Below are positions 36,774 to 44,416 of a DNA stretch of 64,000 bases, piece by piece (the first letter of the stretch is position 1; every line of letters begins with the position of its first letter). Made by a program: the position numbers and the translations under genes. Origin of the DNA: Brumimicrobium oceani. GTDB taxonomy: Bacteria; Bacteroidota; Bacteroidia; Flavobacteriales_D; Crocinitomicaceae. The DNA lies in contig NZ_QFRJ01000006.1 in assembly GCF_003143775.1 (NCBI RefSeq), forward strand, positions 168,464 to 232,463. The letters are read 5' to 3'. Under the pieces are notes generated by a model that saw only the letters and a list, made by a program, of their open reading frames with translations, did not search any database and had not been told where the DNA came from.

Positions 36774-37567
36774 TTTCCTATTGTCAAGTAAACTCCAGCA
36801 TTAAATCCAGAAAAATTAAGTGGTGTTTTATTAGATTCATCAATGAATAGCTTGCCACCTTCAGATTTCAAATCAGTTGTGATGAAATACTGATAACCAA
36901 AGCAAAAGCCAATACTTGAAAAAAGGTTATCGTTCAATAATATATATCCTAATCTTAAACAAGCCCCCAAATCTAGCCCATTTGATTTGAACTTGCGCAT
37001 CAAAACTTCATCAACAGTATATTTATGGACATCATACCACCCCATATTGGCGAAGCCATACCCTATTTGAAAAGTTATTGCACTTTCTATTCTCGCAAGA
37101 GAAGGATACTTTTGCCAAAAGTTTAAATTGTGCAATAAGAAGCTAGATGAAACCCCAACATTTATTGAATTTATTTCATATCGGCGCTCTCCAATAACGG
37201 TATCAAAAAATGGCTCAAAAGGTAGTTCTGAAGAATAATTAATTTCTCTAATTACATTTCCATTTTGAAAGCTTCCATAAAAACCTAAAGAAAAATAAGG
37301 TGACGTTTGATAAGAAATTATTAAGCCATGCTTGAATCCAGATGAAATCGAAATATCATTCAGAGCTTTATCCGATAGAAATCCAAAGTTATCAGGATTA
37401 TTTATTCTTTCATTGAAAGCTGTCATTTCAAACTGCTGATAACCTGTGTTTATCTCAATTTTTATAGTCTCCTTCTGTTGTGAAAAAAGCAGTGAAGGCA
37501 TGACTAAAAGTATAAGAAAAACTATTTTTCGTATCACATCCTCAAATAGTGCATTCAGCTCCATCAT
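36770..37567 (-). CDS. outer-membrane barrel-like protein, paralogue of the adjacent gene
   Basis: A protein of about 265 residues with alternating hydrophobic/polar strands and a C-terminal strand NAGVYLTIGK that suggest an outer-membrane beta-barrel. It aligns along its length with the next gene (FSLGFYGSFQNG, FLLHNLNFWQK, NKTPLNFSGFNAGVYLTIGK). The start is unsure: ATG 37639 leaves a 13-base gap but a 34-residue extension; ATG 37567 is adopted; GTG 37537 gives the cleanest signal peptide (IRKIVFLILLVMPSLLFSQ), matching the paralogue. No family is recognised. It overlaps the lipoprotein gene by 4 bases. Confidence 0.65.
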   Translation of the reverse strand: MMELNALFEDVIRKIVFLILLVMPSLLFSQQKETIKIEINTGYQQFEMTAFNERINNPDNFGFLSDKALNDISISSGFKHGLIISYQTSPYFSLGFYGSFQNGNVIREINYSSELPFEPFFDTVIGERRYEINSINVGVSSSFLLHNLNFWQKYPSLARIESAITFQIGYGFANMGWYDVHKYTVDEVLMRKFKSNGLDLGACLRLGYILLNDNLFSSIGFCFGYQYFITTDLKSEGGKLFIDESNKTPLNFSGFNAGVYLTIGK

Positions 37568-37652
37568 ATTAAAACGGGGAAGAATATTTATGAATAGCAA
37601 TAACATATTTTTATTTAAAATTGAAGCCATAGAATTCAAGTTTATATTTAGT

Positions 37653-38414
37653 TTATTTCCCCACAGTAAGGTATAACCCTGCAGTTATTCCCGAAAAATC
37701 AAGGTTTGTTTTATTCGATTCTTCTGGAAAAAACGCTCCTTCAACAGACTGTAAATTCGATGTTTGGAGATATTGATAACCCATGCTAAAACCGATATTT
37801 GAAAAAATAGGATTTTTCAAAATAGTAAAACCTAATTTTAGACTCGCAGCAAGGTGAAAGCCATTGGATTTATAAATTCTTTTAATGGTATTATTATTTA
37901 CTAAAAACTGATCGCTCCAAAACATCTTGGCTTTCGAATAACCTCCGTTCAATTTCACTGTACTTTCTATTCTTGAAAGAAAAGTTGAATGCTTCCAAAA
38001 GTCTAAGTTATGAATTAAAAATTCGGAGGTAATTCCAAAAATCATGGAATAGACTTCATTGGTTCGTTTTCCGATAAGGGTATCATTTGATGTGAATGGG
38101 TCAAATTGATACAAAATAACTCTTAAATCTCGCTCAGCTAAACCACTCTGAAAACTTCCGTATAATCCTAAGTTAAATAATTTAAAAGGCTGATAAGTTG
38201 CAAAAAGACCAAATCCAATCCCTTTATTTATAGACACGTCAATTAGTTCTTCATACAAAAATGATTCAATATACGAAGTGTCATTTATTCGTTGATTGAG
38301 TTCATCCATTTGATAATTTCGAAAACCAACATCAAGATCAAATTTTAGAGTTCCTTTTTCTTGTGAGTGAAGAAAGAAAGGTATTTGTACTATTAAAAAA
38401 ATCATTATTTTCAT
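37653..38414 (-). CDS. outer-membrane barrel-like protein, first of a tandem pair
   Basis: A 253-residue exported protein: a signal peptide (MKIMIFLIVQIPFFLHS, cut before Q) then many amphipathic strands with aromatic girdle residues and a terminal GITAGLYLTVGK. It is a tandem paralogue of the following gene and starts only 3 bases after the subtilase stop. The family is not recognised. By context it may act with the secreted protease, for example as a surface receptor or an export accessory, but this is inference. Confidence 0.7.
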   Translation of the reverse strand: MKIMIFLIVQIPFFLHSQEKGTLKFDLDVGFRNYQMDELNQRINDTSYIESFLYEELIDVSINKGIGFGLFATYQPFKLFNLGLYGSFQSGLAERDLRVILYQFDPFTSNDTLIGKRTNEVYSMIFGITSEFLIHNLDFWKHSTFLSRIESTVKLNGGYSKAKMFWSDQFLVNNNTIKRIYKSNGFHLAASLKLGFTILKNPIFSNIGFSMGYQYLQTSNLQSVEGAFFPEESNKTNLDFSGITAGLYLTVGK

Positions 38415-38417
38415 CTT

Positions 38418-41400
38418 TTATTCTTTAATGAATTTTTTAATAATATGTTTTGATCCATCATCTAGTCTTAGGAAATAAATTCCTTTGCTCATGCTGTTAA
38501 TGTCAATATTTAGTTGTTTAGCGCTATCAGTATTATTATCAAAATTGATTAACCTCATTTCTCTTCCCATGGCGTCGAATATTTGAATTGTTCGTTTTTG
38601 ACCAAAATCTTGAATATTTGTAACTGTTATAGAAGACTCTGCAGGGTTAGGATAAATTGTAATATTACTATTAAATTCCTGATTTGAAGTACTAAGTGTT
38701 GGGTTTAATAAATGTAATGAGTATGAATACTTTATCTCATTTGGAGGACAGGGAAACCAAAAATCTGCATACGGAGCGCCTGGACTCATAAAATAATAGA
38801 ATGTAGTTACTGTTCCAGAAACAGTATTATTCGGTATATCAACAGTATAGTTCTCCCAAAAATAATCACCATTAATTTCATAATTATACACATTAGAGGT
38901 TGCAATATTATAATTACTCGCACCACCTTTTTGCAGTGATTCCGATTCCCACCAATCTATAATCTCATTTCCGTTAGATGGGGTGTAGCTTACATCCCAT
39001 TCCATCTTAAATTTGTTTGCAGAACTAAATTGAGTCCCCTCAGGAATTCCATACTCTCCAAATTTTGACACATTAAAGTTATTTAAAACACCCATATTCG
39101 TTGAGTTTGCCTCCCAACTATAGAAATTTCGGTGTCTTACTGTATAAGGACTTGTGATTTGATTGACAGCTTCTCTCGCATCAAGTAATCCATAACCGTT
39201 ATTAATCGAGTAAGTATTTTGGTTCGAAGCGGTTTTTTGCATTATATTTTCGATGTCTTCAACAGTTAATTTATTTTTATACCTCCAATGAGTTTCAGGT
39301 CTATGAGCACTGTACATTAGCGCCGCTACCCCCGTAACCATGGCCGTAGAGGCGGAGGTTCTATCAAAGCATGAGTAATTACTGTTATTTTGAGAATTTG
39401 GCACATTACAAGTTGATTGTGTACTAGCATCTAAACTGTTGGAAGTAGTAGAAACAAGTGAATTTGTACCTGGCGCCATTATATCCACCTTACAACTAGG
39501 AGATGGAATACTCCCATTGACTCCATAAGATGATGCCCAATTTCCCGAACCATTGGATAAATCTTTTATTTCACCATCATTGCCACTAGCCATTACATTA
39601 ATTACCATAGGATCATAATAACACGCCGGGAACTCAATTATATTTTGATGATTAGCATCAGCACCATTATTACCCCTTGCGGCAATATTAATAGTGTTAT
39701 TCTTCCAACTTATTTTTAGAGCATCCCTAACAGTTTTATCACCAGTCTCAAATTTTCCGTAACTATGATTAGATATATCCAATCCAAATCCGTAACCTGT
39801 ATTAGTGTTTAAAGAAGCCTCTATCATTGCTTCAGCAACCATAGAGCTTGGAGTATTCCAATTTAAATAAAAGATCCCAAGTGAGTACAATTGCACTCCA
39901 ACTCTATTCAGTGGGTCGGCAGCAAAATCCCCTCCTGCGATACCTGCTATGCCAGCGTCGTTGTTTCTGTTTGCTCCAATAATACCAGCGACTTGAGTTC
40001 CATGACTAATTGTTAGTGTATTTGCATTAACAATATTGTTGGTATTCAATTTATAATTCTTGCCTCCCCTAATTTTAGAATCTTGCAAAGTTCCAGTAGG
40101 TCCAAACTCAAAATGGGAATAATCAATTAAATGATCGTGTATTCCAACTTTAACATCACTAGAACCTATATCTGTAGCATTATTATCAAGTATTTCCCAC
40201 GCTCCTTCAACATTAATATCAGCATTTGGATAAATTGAATTTGGATAAAGTCCTAATTGGTAATTGCCATAAAAATCATCATTAGGGACACTATTGGTAT
40301 GATAAATATATTCTAATTGAGCATTATGAATACCAAAAATTGATTTTAATGTATCAGCTATATAAAGCTCATCATATCCCTCAGGAATCTCAACTATTAA
40401 TGAGGTCCAAAATTCTGGTAGTCTAATGGTATCACCTAAACGAGTATAGGACAACGAATCGGCAGAAGTAGCGTTACGATGAATCTTATATGTTGTAAGT
40501 CTATTCCAATTAAAACCAGTTAATTTACTCATTTGACCAATTAAATTAATGTCAACAAATTCATCCAATCGACCAGCAGTAAAAGCTTTCCTATCAATAT
40601 TTAATATATTTAATTGTGATTTATCAAATTTAACAATAACATTGTTATTTAAATACTTCCCTATACCGTTAGATGGTGTAATAGCTATTCCGCTTCTTTC
40701 TATCAAACTATACTTAACAGTAACATCCTTATAATTCCCATTTGCTTCCCTCATTTTTCCAACTACAACAATATTCTCTGCCAAATCAATTGCAATTCCA
40801 GTTGGCATATCATCAAGTCCATTTACTCCTTCAAATATGGCTTGGGTAAACAACTCACCATTCGGTTTATAACCTAAAGTTTGAAAATCTGCATTAGCGT
40901 TATTTCTAGCTGTTCCAGTAACAAAAATGTCTTGATTACTAGCGATTACTAATTGAACAGCTTCGTCATCAAGATTAGCTTGTCCATTAAATTCTCTAGC
41001 CCATTGCAAAACTCCTGAAGAGTTATATTTTAAAAGAGAATAGTTTTTTCCTTCATTTGGGTTGGAAACAAATCCAGCAACATAAACATTACCTAAATCG
41101 TCAACTTTAACCCCCTTTCCTCTATCATCGGCTCCATAACCATCATGGTGATTTTCCCAAATTATGTTTAGTTGTGGATCTAATTTGTAAACACTCATGT
41201 CGTAGCCTGAATTTAAATTTCTAACCGCTCCAGCAATGTAAACATTTCCGAGATTATCCACCGTTAAATCATATACTTCATCTATTCCTTGGGTTGCATT
41301 TCCTTGGCTTCTTCTTTCATAGAGTTGATCTCCATTTAAAGGATTGTAGGTTAAGGTGGCTAATTCCCATCTATTGAAATTAATTTGACTTCCACCAGAC

Positions 41401-42014
41401 ACAAACAAGTTATTTCCATCATACTTAATTTTCGCTGCTACATCTTGCAATGCTGCAAAATCATATCTTGTTTCCCACAACTGAGCTCCATTATTTGAAG
41501 CAATGCTGATCGTTATAAAATCTGAGTTACTTGTAGCTTCAAAACTTCCACCAGTCACATAAACACTTCCATTGTTGTCACCTGTAATTGAAGTTCCAAA
41601 ATCTTTTGGAGTTGGACTTCCGCCATTATCATAATAAGAATACCATTGAAAAACTCCCGAGCTATTGTATTTTAAAACAACCAAATCTTGATCATTTGCG
41701 GCTAGTTTTACAGAAGACCCAGTAATGAAAACATCATAATTGTCATCTACAAAAATATCCGCTGCAAAATCATCCATATTTGCTGCTCCGTCAAATATTT
41801 CTTCCCAAAGAAGACCTCCATCTGGGTCAAATTTCTGAATGATTATATCGTGATTGTTATTTATGTTGATTGCAGAACCAGCCATATAAACATTCCCTGC
41901 ATCATCTGTTGTACTGGAGTTTTTATAAAACAAAGCAGATTCTCCTCCATCTTGATTCCAAGTTTCAGAAAAGTAAACTTGATCTTGTCCGAAAACTAGA
42001 AATGGAGTAAACAT
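38418..42014 (-). CDS. secreted subtilisin-like (S8) peptidase with SBBP repeats and T9SS type A domain
   Basis: A 1198-residue protease as read from ATG 42014. Residues 10-430 are SBBP-type beta-propeller repeats (GNVYVAGFVSN, LAENIVVVGKMREAN). The S8 domain has Asp627 in IHDHLIDY, His671 in SHGTQVAG and Ser887 in RTSASTAMVTG, plus the ASGNDG oxyanion region, so the triad is complete, though the usual Pro after Ser is replaced. A P-domain-like region and a T9SS type A tail (IYPNPAESSITV to IIKKFIKE) follow. ATG 42014 leaves only MFTPFLVFGQ of the signal peptide; reading back without a stop adds KRVLPLIFLL, preceded by ATT 42047 and AAGGAG. It starts a four-gene operon. Confidence 0.85.
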   Translation of the reverse strand: MFTPFLVFGQDQVYFSETWNQDGGESALFYKNSSTTDDAGNVYMAGSAININNNHDIIIQKFDPDGGLLWEEIFDGAANMDDFAADIFVDDNYDVFITGSSVKLAANDQDLVVLKYNSSGVFQWYSYYDNGGSPTPKDFGTSITGDNNGSVYVTGGSFEATSNSDFITISIASNNGAQLWETRYDFAALQDVAAKIKYDGNNLFVSGGSQINFNRWELATLTYNPLNGDQLYERRSQGNATQGIDEVYDLTVDNLGNVYIAGAVRNLNSGYDMSVYKLDPQLNIIWENHHDGYGADDRGKGVKVDDLGNVYVAGFVSNPNEGKNYSLLKYNSSGVLQWAREFNGQANLDDEAVQLVIASNQDIFVTGTARNNANADFQTLGYKPNGELFTQAIFEGVNGLDDMPTGIAIDLAENIVVVGKMREANGNYKDVTVKYSLIERSGIAITPSNGIGKYLNNNVIVKFDKSQLNILNIDRKAFTAGRLDEFVDINLIGQMSKLTGFNWNRLTTYKIHRNATSADSLSYTRLGDTIRLPEFWTSLIVEIPEGYDELYIADTLKSIFGIHNAQLEYIYHTNSVPNDDFYGNYQLGLYPNSIYPNADINVEGAWEILDNNATDIGSSDVKVGIHDHLIDYSHFEFGPTGTLQDSKIRGGKNYKLNTNNIVNANTLTISHGTQVAGIIGANRNNDAGIAGIAGGDFAADPLNRVGVQLYSLGIFYLNWNTPSSMVAEAMIEASLNTNTGYGFGLDISNHSYGKFETGDKTVRDALKISWKNNTINIAARGNNGADANHQNIIEFPACYYDPMVINVMASGNDGEIKDLSNGSGNWASSYGVNGSIPSPSCKVDIMAPGTNSLVSTTSNSLDASTQSTCNVPNSQNNSNYSCFDRTSASTAMVTGVAALMYSAHRPETHWRYKNKLTVEDIENIMQKTASNQNTYSINNGYGLLDAREAVNQITSPYTVRHRNFYSWEANSTNMGVLNNFNVSKFGEYGIPEGTQFSSANKFKMEWDVSYTPSNGNEIIDWWESESLQKGGASNYNIATSNVYNYEINGDYFWENYTVDIPNNTVSGTVTTFYYFMSPGAPYADFWFPCPPNEIKYSYSLHLLNPTLSTSNQEFNSNITIYPNPAESSITVTNIQDFGQKRTIQIFDAMGREMRLINFDNNTDSAKQLNIDINSMSKGIYFLRLDDGSKHIIKKFIKE

Positions 42015-42025
42015 AAGTAAGAAGA

Positions 42026-42178
42026 TTAATGGTAAAACCCTTTTAATTCGCTCCTTAAAGCTGTGTGTGTGTGTGTGTGTGTCCAGTCAAATACAGTACT
42101 AAGAGTTGTTTCTGATAAATGCGAAACAGTGTGTATTGAGTTCAAAGAATTTGAACCAAAATTGCTAAGATTTTTCAT
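42026..42178 (-). other. upstream reading frame interrupted by a frameshift at an AC tract
   Basis: ATG 42178 opens a frame of 50 codons (MKNLSNFGSNSLNSIHTVSH at the start), runs into the AC tract as THTHTH and stops at 42026-42028. It is out of frame with the subtilase. The distance from 42178 to the subtilase ATG is 164 bases; losing one AC unit makes it 162, a multiple of three, and joins this frame to the full signal peptide KRVLPLIFLLMFTPFLVFGQ without stops. It may be the true but switched-off start of the gene, or a coupled leader peptide. Confidence 0.5.
42062..42082. repeat. 21-base GT/AC dinucleotide microsatellite
   Basis: The plus strand reads TG ten times plus T, an uninterrupted run that is unusual in bacterial DNA. 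It sits 48 bases upstream of the annotated subtilase ATG and within the upstream reading frame. Tracts like this change length by slipped-strand mispairing in phase-variable genes of other bacteria. Confidence 0.9.
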
Positions 42179-42650
42179 AATATGTAGTATTTAATTCTCT
42201 ATAAAGCTAAAACACATTTTTGGTAAAACCTAAAAAAGAGTTAAATATTCGTTATATTCCTCAATTATTAAATCAATAATAACACTCCAAAACCCAAAGA
42301 TATTAAAAGATAACTTAGAATTGTTAAAAATTGTTAATAAATTATTTGATGTAATGGAGTGCAAAATTGACAATTGTTTGGCTTAATCGAATGTGCTTTT
42401 AAAGAGCTTGTCAGTTTAATTGCACTTAATCATCAACCGCTGCATTAATACAGATATTTGAACTTTAAGATATTCTTATCTGAAGTTTCGGAGTTAAATT
42501 GTTCCAATGATAACGAAACACTTAGTTTTTAGGAGTGTCACCAAAAGCAATTCATTAAGGTTAAAAATATTACCCACCAACTGCTTTAAAAATCCTCTCC
42601 CTTACTCCCCAATTCGTAATTAACTTCGTTGAGGGCTTCGCCGTTCATAA
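42179..42650. other. intergenic region upstream of the subtilase operon
   Basis: AT-rich, without a credible gene. It should hold the operon promoter: minus-strand TATCTTTG at 42302-42295 is the best -7 candidate. The far end carries the GTTGAGGGCTTCGCC repeat. Confidence 0.45.
42295..42302 (-). promoter_or_regulatory. possible -7 element of the subtilase operon
   Basis: Minus-strand TATCTTTG fits TAnnTTTG, about 117 bases before ATG 42178. No TTG is found at the -33 distance, so it is weak. Confidence 0.3.
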
Positions 42651-42654
42651 TTAC
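42612..42654. repeat. dispersed repeat, GTTGAGGGCTTCGCC family
   Basis: Second copy of the repeat at 35724-35758; it reaches the stop codon of the next minus-strand gene and may serve as part of its 3' end. Confidence 0.7.
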
Positions 42655-43103
42655 CTATGTATCGCCGGTCTCAATTTCATAAATCCTGCAAATGCAAAAC
42701 CAATCACCAAGGTTAAATCGGCGCAATGATAAATCCAGAATTGATCTTCGAGTTGCATGAAACTCGCTCTGTTTTCTACAGTTTTTACTACAAAATATAA
42801 ATGCACAGCCCAGCCTGAAAAGAAGGACGAAACACTGGAAATTACAAATGAATTAAAAGCATCTTTCTTTTCTTCTATTGTTGATTTTTCGCTTTTATTT
42901 AGGGTCGCTAACATTGCTATGGTTACCACTAATAAAACAAGATAGACCAATTTCAAAAAGGCTGGTTTTTCATAACGAAACATCGTATTGGTGAAATAGG
43001 TGACTATTTGCTCAGAGGTTTGATCTGCGTAAAAAAGGAAAATCCCAAATACGAGCACAAGAAAAAGTCCTAAACGGTATTCTTTTTTAAAGAGGAAGCC
43101 CAA
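42651..43103 (-). CDS. small integral membrane protein, unknown family
   Basis: A 150-residue protein with four hydrophobic segments (LGLFLVLVFGIFLFYA, LKLVYLVLLVVTIAML, FVISSVSSFFSGWAVHLYFV, LTLVIGFAFAGFM), so an inner-membrane protein. I do not recognise the family. It begins 5 bases after the stop of the upstream secreted-protein gene and is likely co-transcribed with it and possibly with dnaB. Confidence 0.65.
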   Translation of the reverse strand: MGFLFKKEYRLGLFLVLVFGIFLFYADQTSEQIVTYFTNTMFRYEKPAFLKLVYLVLLVVTIAMLATLNKSEKSTIEEKKDAFNSFVISSVSSFFSGWAVHLYFVVKTVENRASFMQLEDQFWIYHCADLTLVIGFAFAGFMKLRPAIHR

Positions 43104-43108
43104 AATTT

Positions 43109-44368
43109 CTATGTTTTACGTTTTTTCTTCTTCGCTGCTGGAAAAAGAACGTTATTTAATATTAAACGATAACCTGGTGAGTTGGGATGCAAACTCAAAT
43201 CTGTATGCGGATCTCCAACCCTGTGCTGATAATCTTCTGGATCATGCCCACCATAGAAAGTCCAAGTTCCTAAACCTAATTCTCCATGCACATATTTCAC
43301 GGTTTCAATGGCTTTTGATTCTCCCATAATTGTAACAGAAGGCTTAATGTATTCCTTTACAAAATCTGTGGTTTGACCATAGAAATTTTTGATAATCGTT
43401 GTATGATTTTGGGTTAACATTGTAGGTACAACATCCCATTTTGCAGAAAATTCAAACAATGTGAAAATATCGTCTTTTTCTCCAATTCGTCTGTGCCTAT
43501 CTGTCCCGTCTATAGTAGAATATTCGTATTCCATTGGATTTTCTTTGATTTCATAATTTTCAAAGGCAAGTCCATTTTCAAAGTCCATTTTTGATTTATA
43601 GTTGGGATCCATTCCATCTCCATCAAACATGTGTTCAACGATATCCGTTTTGTGGGCTGCTAAAGCAATGTCAAAACTATCTGTTCCGCTGCACATTGTA
43701 AAAAGAAATCCGCCTGAAAAAACGTAACTTTTAATCGTTTCTGCGACTGCTAATTTCATATCAGAGACTTTGGCAAACCCCATGCTTTTTGCGCTGGCTT
43801 CTAGGGTTGCAACTTGCTCTCTGTACCATGGTGCGTTTCTGTAGGCAGCATAAAATTTACCGTATTGACCTGTGAAATCTTCGTGGTGCAAATGTAACCA
43901 ATCGTAGTCTTTTAATCCACCTGCAATTACAGTGCTGTCATAGACTTTATCATAAGGAATTTCGGCATATTCCATAACCAAAGTCACGGCATCATCCCAA
44001 GGTTGTTTTCCTCCTGGCGTATAAACTGCAATTTTTGGTGCTACTTCTAATTGCACCACTTCTTGATTTACTTCAGGAGAAGAAATATTTCTTTTTATGT
44101 TATTCACTTGTCCATCGGCTAAAATTTCATAGCTCACCCCACGAATGACCAATTCATTTTCTATGGCTGAAAGTTGTGGCAGAAGAAAAGAACCACCTCT
44201 ATAATTGAGCAACCACTCCATTGTTACACCATTTTCTAAAACGAAATAAGCGATTCCATACGCTTTTAAATGATTGGCTTGTGCTTTATCCATAGGCACT
44301 AAAATGGAAGCTGCAAAAACTTGAAACCCTATTAAAAGTGCTATTATTGTTGTAAAAATGTACCGCAT
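43109..44368 (-). CDS. secreted protein of the Bacteroidota group labelled 'asparagine synthetase B'
   Basis: A 419-residue exported protein: signal peptide MRYIFTTIIALLIGFQVFA. I recognise it as the conserved Bacteroidota protein often annotated asparagine synthetase B (LKAYGIAYFVLENG, WLLNYRGGSFLLP, YDWLHLHHEDFTGQYGKFY, FLFTMCSGTDSFDIALAAH). It lacks what true AsnB needs: an N-terminal Cys nucleophile, a glutaminase domain and the PP-loop SGGxDS. The CSGTDSFD segment resembles an amidotransferase-like elbow instead. Its substrate is unknown. It lies 48 bases after dnaB and 5 before the small membrane protein. It ends in a run of lysines. Confidence 0.75.
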   Translation of the reverse strand: MRYIFTTIIALLIGFQVFAASILVPMDKAQANHLKAYGIAYFVLENGVTMEWLLNYRGGSFLLPQLSAIENELVIRGVSYEILADGQVNNIKRNISSPEVNQEVVQLEVAPKIAVYTPGGKQPWDDAVTLVMEYAEIPYDKVYDSTVIAGGLKDYDWLHLHHEDFTGQYGKFYAAYRNAPWYREQVATLEASAKSMGFAKVSDMKLAVAETIKSYVFSGGFLFTMCSGTDSFDIALAAHKTDIVEHMFDGDGMDPNYKSKMDFENGLAFENYEIKENPMEYEYSTIDGTDRHRRIGEKDDIFTLFEFSAKWDVVPTMLTQNHTTIIKNFYGQTTDFVKEYIKPSVTIMGESKAIETVKYVHGELGLGTWTFYGGHDPEDYQHRVGDPHTDLSLHPNSPGYRLILNNVLFPAAKKKKRKT

Positions 44369-44416
44369 AATTATTTCGTTTAGAACAAAGTAATAAAAAA
44401 TTTACCGACTCAACAA

